Origin: Asterias rubens
Lineage: Eukaryota; Echinodermata; Asteroidea; Forcipulatida; Asteriidae
Length of the DNA: 64,000 nucleotides
Reading direction: 5' to 3'
Assembly (NCBI RefSeq): GCF_902459465.1
Contig: NC_047062.1
Coordinates: forward strand, 25,599,866 to 25,663,865
The position numbers and the translations under genes were made by a program. Of this stretch, positions 31,215 through 43,900 are shown piece by piece. Each line of letters starts with the position of its first letter. Positions within the stretch are counted from its first letter, which is position 1. The notes beneath the pieces were generated by a model. That model was given only the letters and a program-made list of their open reading frames with translations, ran no database searches and had not been told where the DNA came from.

Positions 31215-32090
31215 GATAACCTTCAAAATACTAACAAAGTCGGGCATCGGACTACTTTTGCATCGGTCTGTCAAGTTAAGCACTTAATTTTAGCCTAATT
31301 GTGTAGAACCCAAATTATTGACTCCACTGTCCGAGTTAATAAACATGGTTAAATTTGGGTTTATCTACAATATGTAGTGTATAATACTTGTTTCAGTTGT
31401 CACTTTTGATAATATAAAGGAAGTTATAAAACAGGCTTGATATATTTTGGTCCTTGAAAAAAAATGTAAGAAAATAACATGGAGCACAAGGTTAAACCTA
31501 CACCGATAGTGCACGCTCTAATGGAATTTTCAGACTAGTAATCTCAATTTCTTTGTGTATTTTCCTTTGGACCCACAAATTGGAACTCAAACTATACAGT
31601 AGAATAAATCATGTCAAAATAAATTGTACACGATAATAACAATATTTGTAATAATAGCTGTAATAATTGTACACGGTAAATTGTAATCCGGGTGATTTAA
31701 CCATTATCATTTAATTAAATAATGTTTTCTATGAATAAGCAAAGAGAGAAATAAACCAACCGACTGGGTTATAACCTACTATAAAGAGATAATCATATAG
31801 CTTTGCGTCCCTATGGTGAGTCATATTTTTCATAGACAAAATTATAACAAACTATTTTGAAATATTGACTGCTTTGATTAGGCGTGCAGAAACGCTTTTG
31901 TATAATTATTGCCAATGACCAGTATCCTCACTTGATGTGTCCAAACATTTACAAATTAAAAAAACTTGTGAAAAATGGGTTAAATATTGGTCATCGAAGT
32001 TGCAGGGAAAAACCACAACACTGGTTGAATACAAACAGCCTTGTTGCCTAGATTTGTGTGCATTCCGACGCCAGAGAAAGGCATTCACTA
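31215..32090. other. Intergenic; decayed MITE A at about 31875-32090
   Basis: 31215-31874 shows nothing recognisable. From 31890, TTATTGCCAATGACCAGTAT and later TCATCGAAGTTGCAGGG and TTTGTGTGCATTC are eroded family A phrases. Confidence 0.45.
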
Positions 32091-32369
32091 ATGGCCATAC
32101 TATCATAAATAAAAACAGCCCACAAACTTCCGATACTCGACTCCGATTCATCACAACATCTCTTTTCCATAACTGCATTATCAAATTGGCAAGAACTTCT
32201 CTTCAAACAATACAATAAGCTTACTAGGTGGCTATTCGTCAAGCATTAAACAATACCAAAAGACTTGTCTTCAAAATTAAAATACTCAGTTGTCATGAAT
32301 TTCGATTCAAAATACGATGCTAAATTGCCTTGAACAAAATACATCAAAACACAGGATTCGAACTGCCTC

Positions 32370-32592
32370 TAGCTACCGGGCAATCTCGGTAATCTAGTTG
32401 GTGAGACATTGCTCTAGAATTGCAAGGGTCGTGGGTTCGAAATCACACCCGAGTAATTTGTGGTATTTTTCCACAGGACTCGGGGAAAGTACTGAGCATA
32501 CAGAACAAACACATGTCGGTGTATGGGTAAACAAAACAAACAACAAATATTCAAGAAACTGTTTCTACATACAGCTTTTCTCCATACTGTAG
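32370..32592 (+). mobile_element. tRNA-derived SINE
   Basis: A box-A-like TAATCTAGTTGGTGAGAC and a box-B-like GGGTTCGAAATC are spaced as in a tRNA. A body with CCACAGGACTCGGGGAAAGT follows. The tRNA-like part does not fold cleanly into a functional cloverleaf (extra A in the T arm), so this is not a tRNA gene. Confidence 0.65.
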
Positions 32593-33234
32593 CTGTCACC
32601 CGCCACTCTGCCTGAATTGAAGTTTCACCATAAAAATGGCGCTGCACACAGCAAACAATTTATATTTCCACACAGTTAAAGCACACTCTAAGGCTATAGG
32701 GCCTTCTGGCCCCTTTTGAGAGCCTTCTTTGTCGGCATCCATTGCAATCACACATTTGAACAGCCGACAAAGCGGGAAAAGGACATCTTGCCTCAATGGT
32801 GTCTCATGTGGTGATCTGCCTCGACTGCCCAAAACTACCCCTCTGATAAAACCCTGCTTCACTATCAAAACTTAACCCCATCAGAATAAACTTGCATGAG
32901 TATACACATCCTTGCTATAATAGAACTCATACAACTGTGACTGATAGACCCTATTGTAGTTCACATTCCAAATGTCTATTATGTGATTCAGCTGAGGAAC
33001 AAAGCATAAACTATGTTGACCTATAGCTGACCAGTATTCCAAACTACTCCTAGTAGGCTACTGGTAGAATTGCAGATATTTATAGTAAATTACAATAATA
33101 AACAAATAAATCATGACAAACAACCATGGAACCTAAAGGTAGACTTTAGGTACAGATACCAAGTAAATACCAGTGTCATGCAAGTACGACTACATGTACT
33201 TTGCTTTAATAGGCAGTAGACGGGGGTACATCAG
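32593..33234. other. Intergenic, no gene recognised
   Basis: Contains a minus-strand frame (32868-32596) without recognisable domains; GC content rises at 32690-32850. Nothing else assigned. Confidence 0.35.
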
Positions 33235-33633
33235 ATTAAAGGCACTGAACACGCTTGGTAATTGTAAAAAAAAAAAAAAAAAAAAAATATCACTTGTCTT
33301 GGTTTATCCCAATATATGCATAAACATTATCTGTGAAAATATGGGCCCAATTGGCCATTCAAGTTGGTAGAATAATGAAAGAAAAAACATTGTTGCACAA
33401 CTTTGTGTGCGTCCAGCTGCCTATTTTAAAAAGTGTTTCTTTATGCTTTCAGAAACATAAAGTATTTTATTATTCGAGTCAAATTACCTCTTTCTCAAAA
33501 ACTACGTTACTTCAGAGGGAGCCGTTTCTCACAATGTTTATACTATCAACAGCTCTCCATTGCTTGTTACCAAGTAGGTTTTTGTGCTAAAAAACATTTT
33601 GAGCAATTACCAATAGCTTCCAGTGCGTTTAAA
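33235..33633. mobile_element. MITE family A, copy 15
   Basis: TTAAAGGCACTGAACACGCT start, an A-run at 33266-33288, and CCAATAGCTTCCAGTGCGTTTAA end. Confidence 0.85.
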
Positions 33634-33734
33634 CCTTTGTTTAAAAAGTTATCACTTCTCAATTGGTAAATTAACCACAAAACTCTCAATTGAATATTTA
33701 TTGAGTCAATCTTTGCAGCACAATAAACAAATGT

Positions 33735-34235
33735 ATAAAGAACTACACGGCCGATATTTAAACCCTTTTTCAGTTATAGAATCAATGGGCATTGGGGATC
33801 AGCATTGAGTTACCGTGACCTCATTACCCCATGAAGATTAAAATTGGGTAACCATGACCGTTACTTCCGGGTGGGGCGAAAACTCAAGAAGTACACGCCT
33901 GATGTTCAACCTCTTTTCAGTTATAAACCCTTTGAGCATAAAAGGTTACACAAGGGTTACCGTGACCCCATAATGACCTTTACTTCAGAGTCACCCGAAC
34001 CCGGAAGTGGGACAATTTCTCAAGAACTACACAACCGGTTTCCAAACGTTTTTCAGTTATAGACTCCTCGGGCATTGGAGATTAGCCTTGGGCAACCGTG
34101 ACCCCATGTTGACCTTTACTTTCGGGTCAACCGGAAGTGTGACCATATCTCAAGAACTACACACCCGATTCAACTTCTTTTCAGATTTAAATCTGTCAAG
34201 CATTCAAGGTTAGCCAAGGGTCATCATATATAATA
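33735..34235. repeat. Tandem repeat, about 125-130 bp period, four copies
   Basis: Each unit has AAGAACTACAC, a C-G-rich GCC/CCG, a TTTTCAGTTATA-like segment, GCATTGGGGAT/AGATTAGC, then TTACCGTGACCCCAT and CTTTACTTCCGGGTC. Copies start near 33738, 33884, 34021 and 34149. Non-coding. Confidence 0.75.
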
Positions 34236-34671
34236 TTTCAGATGTCAACAAGCATTGCTGAATAAGCGGAATGAAGAGATCTGAAGCCCGACTACTCCTG
34301 TGCTGAGCAAAACTTTATTAGCAATTTATTATGAACAATACGCTCAACATTTTTCATTACAGTTGATACAACTGAAATGGGACTATATTGATTAGGGTAA
34401 CGAACAATGCCGTATAAATCGTATGTTTCATTAGCGATGTAAACATTTCAATTCATTCTCCTTAATCCGGGAACCACAATGCAATAATTAGATTAAATTT
34501 CAGAACAAATAAGTGAACAATAAAGTTATGCGGAACACACTAGTATTTCGTTGTTTTTAAAACCAATAAATCAGTGTGTTCGTTTTGTATCTTGGTTTTA
34601 ACTTTACAACTCATTTAATATACATTATATATATATCATTTAAAATTGTCAAAAGTAATCTTTTAAAATTT

Positions 34672-34680
34672 TGTTTATTT
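34672..34680 (-). terminator. Polyadenylation signal of THNSL2-like gene
   Basis: TTTATT at about 34674-34679 reads AATAAA on the minus strand, 70 bp downstream of the stop codon at 34748. Confidence 0.5.
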
Positions 34681-34747
34681 TTAGGGAAAGTTTAAAATGC
34701 CCTTGATTAGGCTTAGGCTCCAAACCAGCCTCAATTGACTAGAAACT

Positions 34748-34970
34748 CTACAGGCGTCTGCTGATGTCCTCAATTTTCTCCCGTAGCATTTGAACCCAGT
34801 CCTGTCCCTCTTTGAACTCTGTGAATCGTGTTGGCATTGAGCTTAGACTCTCTATATATGGTGTCGACGTAGGCTCCAAACCAGCCGCAATTGCAGCCTC
34901 TGGAAACTTAGCTGGATGAGCAGTGGCAAAACAAACAGTGGGCCCAAGATTGGAGTCCTGGTTATTCATC
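34748..34970 (-). CDS. THNSL2: THNSL2-like exon 8 (C-terminus)
   Basis: Starts after GGCATAG, completing an Arg codon. [20 protein letters not shown] and [16 protein letters not shown], stop TAG at 34750-34748. Confidence 0.93.
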
Positions 34971-37900
34971 CTATGCCTATTTGATGAGACAAAATAATTA
35001 AACACAATTAGATTCAATTAAAGACACTAGACACCTTTGGTTATTGTCAAAGACCAGTCTTCTCACTTGGTGTATCTCAACATATGCACAAAATCACAAA
35101 CATGTGAAATTTAGAACTCAATTGGTCGTTGAAGTTGCGAGATAATAACGGAAGAAAAAACACACTTGTCAGACGAAGTTGTGTGTTTTCAGATGCTTGA
35201 TTTAGGGACAAATCAAATTCGTGGAAAATAACTTCTTTCTCGAAAACTAAGTCACTTCAGAGGGAGCTGCTTCTCACAATGTTTTATACTACTTTTTTTT
35301 TGTTTGGGGGGGGGGGGGGGACGGAAATGTTTATAAGATTCCATTAATGAATTTTGACAACTTACCGGTCAATCTTGTCAAAGTAGTAGCTGACAGCCAC
35401 AGCTGTATGCGGACATACACGGTACTTGTGTTCCCGCCAGCATCGTTGCATAGTCTTGGTTATCTGTTCATCCTGACACGAATAGGAAGACCAGGCCTCT
35501 TGCATCTAATTGAATGAAAAGCATCAACGTTAAGATTTATGCGTTGGTAAAAGCAGACTTTTCTCACATAATCATTATTATTCATGGTTTATTAAAATAT
35601 TGCAATACAGCGACTAAAAGCCGAAATGTACAGTTTACAAAAACAGTCCGTAAAAATATTACATACTTACATACAAAGGAATGAAATATCAAATAGTTGT
35701 TAATAACAGCATATAAACACACAGGCAAAACATTAGTGACCGTAAAATATTAAAAAGAGCACACACATATTTTGATTATATTAAAATTAATCCTTTGCTC
35801 AGGATCCAAAGAGCCTTGCCACAAGATAACAGTATTAAAATGGGAACAAATACTGAAGCATGATTTAGTAATCCAATATTGCTATTGACATTACTGTAAT
35901 TACTATTATTATTGAGGTTGGTGTGCAGCTACATTGTAAATAAAGAAATGACAAATTACAGTTGGCAAACTGAAGACAAATTTAGTAACACAAAAATGGT
36001 TGTTTACATCAAAATGATTGATTTATATGAATATAACTGCCATAGAAAATCAACCAGATGTTCACATATGCGAGCTAGAAACCGAATAGACCTCTATCAC
36101 GGTGTGGCCGTCTTGATTTCACTCCATTCCAACTCATTACAACAAAACTGAGGCTAGACGAAATAACAGTCTGGTGCCATGCGGAATGAATGTTAGCATT
36201 CATTACTGTTATTGGAAACAAGGATTATGACCAAGATGTTGACAGCGTGACAAAGGCGTATCGTGGATCGATTGCACCTTTCAGCACGTCACCTTGGAAT
36301 GCGTAGCCCGGGTAGTTGGTGTTTTATTCAGGGGGGGGGGGCATGTTCCTAAACTTAGTGGATCCAAGAAAGTTATTACCAAACTTTATCAAAGGTCTTC
36401 TCTTCTAGACTTGAGTGGTGATATGCCTATTAGCCATGGTATATAGGAGTGATGTGACCCAGTGGTTCATTGTATGACATACTGTTGTGCTTTACAAAAT
36501 GAAGATCGATAAAAATACGAGACGAGAATGAAAAAGTAATAAACAATATTTAAGGCATTTGACACCTTTGGTATAGTTGTCAAAGACCAGTATTCTCAGT
36601 GTTTCTCACTTAGTGTATCCCAATAAAGCATACACAGAAAAAGCTGAGAAGATGTGGGCTCAATTTGCCATCGAACACCCTCAAGTGTTTGCTTTCAGAT
36701 GCCTAAAAAGGCTGAACAACTCTTTAATAATAATAATCGAGTGAAAAATTACCGCTTTATAAAAAAAAAAAAACACGTTACTTCAGAGTGTGCCGTTTGT
36801 ATTGTCACATATCAACAGCTCTCCATTGCCCGTTACCAAGTAGGTATTTGTGATATTAAACAATTATTGTAAGTGGTTGGGTTATTAGTTCATTATAAAA
36901 ATATTTTGATTTATATGTATGTGTATTCATAATTAGTCAATTCGATCGGATCCATCAATACTATTATTGGATTATTATTTTTATGAAACTTAGTAACAAG
37001 TGCGTCGGTAGGGGTAAAAAGGGTAGAGGGTAGAGGGTAGAGCAAGTAGGGGTTTGGGATTGGCGTTTGCACCCCCTTAAATACCAGCCTCATCCTCAGC
37101 ACACGGGTCTATATATCTCAGGTCGATCTATGCATCATCTTAAAGGCAGTGGACACTATTGGTAATTAATCAAATTAATTATTAGCATATAACCCGTTTA
37201 CTTGGTAACGAGTTATGGGGAGCTGTTGAATATAAAACATTGTGAGTAACGGCTCCCTCTGAAATAAAGTAATTTACCACGAATTTGATTTCGAGAGCTC
37301 AGAATTACATTTTGAGGTCTCGAAATCAAGCATCGGAAAGCACACAACTTCGTGTGACAAGGGTGTTTTTTTTTCTTTAGTATTATCTCGCAAGTTCGAC
37401 GACCAATTGAGCCCAAATTCTCACAGGTATGTTATTTTATGCATATGTTGAGATACACCAAGTGAGAAGACTAGTCTTTGGCAACTACCAATAGTGTCGA
37501 TGTCTTTAATGGGAAATTTTTAAGCGAATACTCAAATTAATACACAAATGCATTTCTATTCTAATTTTAGCAGTGAATAAACAATTACGAGGTCAATGTC
37601 AAACTATTGTATTGTGAAAAAATTGCAAGTGGGGAGATTTGATTAAAACCCTTTTTGAGAGATTAGACTCAACCCTTTTTGAGAGAGATATGGAACACTT
37701 TTTTTCGCGATAAAAAAAAACGTACATCGACAATCGAAGACCGCTTTGTATGCAACTTACAGATAAAGATGTCACTAACGTCCAGCAAATACTCAAAAAA
37801 ATCCCTCTGGCCTTGGCGGAACAAAAAAGGCGTCACTTTATAGTTTCTAATTTCATTACCCGTTAAGGTAACTTAATATTGCACTTTCTTGCAGCTGGGT

Positions 37901-40900
37901 TGGTTAGTGAAGTGTTTTATATCAGTCACCGAGGACCATTCCATCGGCCTTGGAGCATAGATACAAAAAGCGCAACTTTTTGATCGTTTTGGTGTTCATA
38001 CCGGTACAATGATGATACATGGACAGTCACAAGGGTACTCGAAGAGAAACTGGATGGGTGCTACTAAAAACTCACTGCGAAAATGATTCAATGTTCACTG
38101 AAGTCAACATATGACAATACATAACTGTATGGTAAGGAACCAAAACTTTCCACCAAACGACAACAGCATCGTCTGAGACTAGCAGGGCACCCCTAGTCCT
38201 GTAGACACACCAAAGACTCCCTGCCTCACAGCTTATCACCTGGTCACCAAAACAAGGAAGGAGAAATAGGGGAAGACATACAAGTGTAGTTGCTAGGGAC
38301 ATCGGGGTGCTTCCAGCTGATCTTCCCAAACTGAGAGTTAGATATGGATGGGCAAGCATCAACATGATTCCGACCTCGGTCGACTAGAGAGAGGGAGAGA
38401 GCGGTAAAAGACACCCGTGGCAGTAGTGACTTACAGATACAGATGTCACTATTAACATCCAGCAAATACTAAAAAAAATTCCTCTGGCCTTAGCGGAACA
38501 AAAAAGGCGTCACTTTATAGTTTCTAATTTCATTACCCGTTAAGGTAACTTAATATTACACTTTCTTGCAGCTGGGTTGGTTAGTGAAGTGTTTTATATC
38601 AGTCACCGAGGACCATTCCATCGGCCTTGGAGCATAGATACAAAAAGCGCAACTTTTTGATCGTTTTGGTGTTCATACCGGTACAATGATGATACATGGA
38701 CAGTCACAAGGGTACTCGGAGAGAAACTGGATGGGTGCTACTAAAAACTCACTGCGAAAATGATTCAATGTTCACTGAAGTCAACATATGACAATACAGA
38801 ACTGTATGGTAAGGAACCAAAACTTTCCACCAAAATACAACAGCATCGTCTGAGACTAGCAGGGCACCCCTAGTCCTGTAGACACACCAAAGACTCCCTG
38901 CCTCACAGCTTATCACCTGGTCACCAAAACAAGGAAGGAGAAATAGGGGAATACATACAGGTGTAGTTGCTAGGGACATCGGGGTGCTTCCAGCTGATCT
39001 TCCCAAACTGAGAGTTAGATATGGGTGGGCAAGCATCAACATGATTCCGGTCGACTAGAGAGAGGGAGAGAGCGGTAAAAGACACCCGTGGCAGTAGTGA
39101 CGTGCGATAGTGCTGCGATTGAAGATTCCCGTATGATAACCGCATGACAAACCCTACCGACGACCAGAACTGGGAAATACCGTAAACTAAATACTCGTTT
39201 GAATTCAAAGAAACTCCCGTTTCAAATATTTCAATTAAAGACACACGCCATTAACAAGCACCGATGGATCAAATGGAGAGTCTTGGCACGACTTCACCTA
39301 CAATTTTCCAAGGAACGAAGAGTTCAAACGAGGATGTTCAAATGGAAGACAGCGATGGTTTCGCCAAGTTTATCTTAGCTCTCTACTGCATGATCTGTGT
39401 GGTTGGTATCACTGGTAACTTACTGGTTGCCATCGTACTCCTCCGTGTGCCGTCCCTACGGTCTAATACAAGTGATTTCTTGGTGCATCTCTCCATTGTT
39501 GATTTCATGGCCTGTGTTCTGGTCATCCCTGGTTATCTCCTGCCTAGAACCAACTCCGCTCCAAACCCCGGGTTCTTAGGCGAGTTCTGGTGTCGATTTT
39601 ACGCCAGCGGTTTCCTCTTTTGGGTCTTCACGATGACGTCAGTCTTGGGTTTGATCGTGGTCAATTTGGAGCGCTATGTAGCCATCGTCTATCCACACAA
39701 ATACAAGACTATTTTCACTAAACGTAACAAATACATCATGATCGTTGCGTGTTGGGTACTTGCCGCAGTTTCAAGATCGTTCTTCTTCTTTACGTATGGA
39801 GAAGATGAAGTAGTGGGATGTCATTTTGAAGGCTGGTCTAACCGAGGAACTCAGGTGGCATTTGGCTTGTACACTTTCACGGTCAACTTCTTCGCTCCAT
39901 TCATGGTGATGATCCTTGCGCAACTGAAAGTTATCTGTACGCTGAACCGACAAGTGAAGATCTTAACTGCTCGTACAGGTTAGTTATACAGTCATTTTAT
40001 CTCATTTCGTATTAATAGTAATAAATATGGACGAGGGCACAATAAAGTGTCTCAGTGCATAAAGTTTTTTCTTCTTTTTTGATGTCGAGTTGCAATATTA
40101 TATATGATAAGAATAAGTTTATTGGATTTGGTTTCCCATGCACTGAATTCAGCTAGGGGGCTTGTGGATTGAATAATGAAGTATTAAACACTCTTTACAT
40201 TCGAGAGTAGACGTTTTAGCCCCAATGCAAACTTCCGGCACTCGACTGCGGTGCAACCACTGATCGCCGGCTTATTGAAGCAGTTTGTCTTTATTATAGT
40301 TATTTTTTTGGGTAATTTCATTGAACCGATGGTGATAATTTGAATGCAAATCTTGTTGATGATAGAACGACTGTGGCAATTTCCAAAATGGTTCATTACA
40401 TTTCAGCGCTGCTGACATAGTTTCGCGACCTTTTGCAATAAGTTGCTTTAAACCCCGGGGTCGATTTCACAAAGACTAGTCCTATAAGGAGATATTAAAA
40501 ACCTAAGGCTAGTCCCGAGTTAGGAGGAGTAACTCGTCATTACTCGGTAAAAGACTAGTATTAACTCTGTGTGAAATCAATCCCTGGTTCTTGAACGGCA
40601 CACTTCGGTCGATTCATACCGTACCTTAAAAACTGGAAGATTTAACTCTGGTTGGATTCGAACCTAATGCGTTAGTTTGTATTGACTTTTCTTTCTTGCA
40701 GCCTCTTCAGGTGCAAACCCAAGCGACCAGCGTGAAATGTGGCAGCTCCGAGCCTCCCAAACCCTAGTGAAGACACTCCTGGCCTGCGTCATCACATTCG
40801 GCGTGTGTTGGATTCCAAACCAAGTCTGGTTCCTGCTCTTCAATGTTGGTGTTCCAATGACTCTAGGTGGACCTATCCAAAGTCTCACTATCATCTTAGC

Positions 40901-43900
40901 CGTTGGTAATTCTTGTGTGAATCCAGTCATTTACACTATGACCAACAAGCCGTTCCGTAAAGGGATCAGGGAGCTGTTTTGTAAGAAGCGGGATTCGAAC
41001 CAGGTGGCTGACGGTGTAGCGACTGGCACTGTGTCTGAGACCGTCTCCAATGCCCAAGAACAATAGGAGAGAAAACATCACGATGGGGACAAACAATGGG
41101 AGGAGTTTGGGGACAATGGATGTTTCATGTCACGGCAGTAGCCCACTCTTAGATTATGTGTCCTGCACAACAGTTTAATTTTATGATAATTGTGAAGAGT
41201 TCACACATTTATATTGTACAAGTTTAAAAGAACTTACTGAATTACCAGACAACAACGAATTAGACAATTTAAAACCAGAGGACTGGTGTGCTCCGCTTGT
41301 GCAAAAACCTAAAAATTGCGCCGGCAACGTGGAGCTACCGCATTTCTCGATATTTCTCATATCCGCAATGATAAAGACAGGCACTGGTCTTACAGACCCA
41401 GTAACTTCATAGACCTTATGCATATTATAACGTCATTTCAGTAGGGCGCCCTCACCTAGAGGTCAAAAGGAGGTTGTTCATTGGCCAATACTGTGCGCCA
41501 CGCGTACAAATATGTGCGTCTCGATTGTTTTGTCACCGTTTTTCCACTAAGATGGCGGCTGGATGACGTCAATGCAAAAGGTCTATTTGATATAACGATT
41601 TTATTGGATAGTCGTGCAGTGGCGTAAGCTTACTAATGTGTGTTTTTATTGGTTTGTCATGTGCACTGCCAGTCGTAGCTGTTGCAAGCATCGGGCATAG
41701 TTGGTATAATGTATATAGGCCTACCTGTACCTGTATAGACTGTGCAACTCTCGCGTATTCGAACAAGTGAGTTTGTCCCAAGTTGCATTGGTGTTAGCTA
41801 ATGCTGGGGTTTAGATGTATAAAAGTTCCTACACATTATTAGTGACCCAAAAGTGGACTGTAAAATTATTGAATTATTACAAATGTCATATTTTATTGTT
41901 TAAAAATATTACATAGTGTCGCAAGAGGCAAACAAATGAAGACATAAACATAGTAACTACACTTTATTCAGTTTCAATCTTAACTGACGGACAGAAAACC
42001 ATAGCTGGGGTGTCAGAATCCCCCGTCAAGGAGATCTAAATGCTTTCTGACGGCGTCTGGAGAACGTGCACATGGTCATAATGATACTCATTGTTTAAAT
42101 TTAGGCATATATTGGCCCATTCCTTCTGAATCCTCCACTTTGGCAATTGGATAGATGATTTGCAGGGACTGCACGGATGTTTTCAAATGGATATTTCAAC
42201 TTCGGTTATCGGAAGCGAGGATGTATTTACATAAAACAAAAACAAATTAAGAAATGGTAAATAAATCAGAAACAAATTTTTTATCATGAAACTATTCAAC
42301 TGCGGGTGTTTTTAAAACAAACCTTGATTAGAGTCTCCTTTGGGATTTGTGTCTTGTCAGTACTCTCAAATTCCTCCAGGACTTTCTTGATTTGGCTAGC
42401 GTCTTGATTTGAGAACAGGAACAAAATTCTCTCCATGTTGTATGGGATCTGTTCACCAGATAAAAAGAAAACGAATCTGTTGTTTGGGCAGTTTATATGA
42501 CGCCAATTTGCGTAGCTCGTAGCGATTAGACAATTCGGAAAGATACAGACCATGTTAATTTTTTTTACAACAAGTGTGACGTCGACCTTGTGCACTATTT
42601 GGGTATTCTGGCAGGCAAGATACTGCACAGGTCATAATGAGAAAGTTCATGATTTGTGTCTTAATAGTTTCCACATAATTTTGTCATCATGCCTGTACAG
42701 CGCATTGGGGTCTGTCTTTGACGGAATGCGCTCTACAAGAGTGATTTATTATTATTATTATTAAGAATCATGAAAGTAAAAGCTAGACAAGTTTCGAGAT
42801 GTGCCCCTTTCATCTTAAGAAACGTTGATAAGAATTAGACAGTGCAATCGCCATAAAATAGTTATAAGATTTAATGTTTTCTTCCATTGGGCTGTGTACA
42901 AATCGTGGCTGTGTGGCTCTTTTGTAAACATTCGATGTCATAGGTCACATCGTCTAATCATGTTCGTTTTTAGGTAATCCAATGTTGGGTGGTCACTTTA
43001 GGCTTCCGTAACTTCATCTCAAAAATCAGTAAATAAAGTGAATGGTACATTACCGCAGAGTATAAGAAACCTTGAGTTGTTTACCTGTATATCCATGGCA
43101 ACAGAATATGTTTTTATGACCCGAGATGCCTTGGAGTAGTCCCCATGTGTAATCGTACGATGTATGATATCATTGGTGTTGACTGCTGAGACTAACTTAA
43201 CCGGCAAGCCCATGGCGTACGCGATACATCCACCTTAAAATACAGACACTTTTCACAAAAGGTTTTGCTTTCCTTACCAGGCAAACAACACAGTTTGGAA
43301 AGGGGGTGGGGTAAGGTCATTATATTACACATTCACAAGGAGTAACATAAATAAGATGGTTATGCAGATTCATTTATAGACCCCTGTCCGCGAAAAGAAA
43401 AAAACAAGTCTTGGTTTTTTTTACAGAACAATCCAACTGATTTCATTAGATTTAGAAAGGTTTGCGGTAACACCCATGTAATGACTTTCTCTAAAATGAG
43501 TGGGGGTGGTTCTGAAAAGAACCGTTGTTTTTAACTCGACGTTTATATCAGTATGCTCTGATCGTCTTCTGGAGACATTAGCTACAATGATGTCGTGTAA
43601 TAACGTGTTTTGGGGGTCTGTGGTGATGACGGTGCAGCTGACTAACATCAATCAAAACACGTACATATGAAAGCTTTAATTACTTTCGGTAGTCTGTATG
43701 CAATTTTGCAGAGTGTACTGTGTATTATGTACAGTACATGTACATGTACGTGCATGTCATATTAGTTTTATATATTATGTGTTAAAGTACGTAGGATTTG
43801 ACTACCAACCAGTAATATGACCCGCTGCTCCAGTGGGAACCACGATTTCCACCGTCTCCCCAACCGTCTTGCAGATTGCCAGATAGCCATAGAAGAAGTT

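Noticed and set aside
32385..32460. tRNA gene
   Set aside because: A- and B-box-like motifs are present but the cloverleaf does not close, and it continues into a SINE body.
38072..38365. Two similar 97-residue minus-strand frames (also 38749-39042), apparently a conserved gene pair
   Set aside because: They are antisense to a LINE C-terminal remnant, and their similarity is explained by the recent tandem duplication of the whole 677-bp block.
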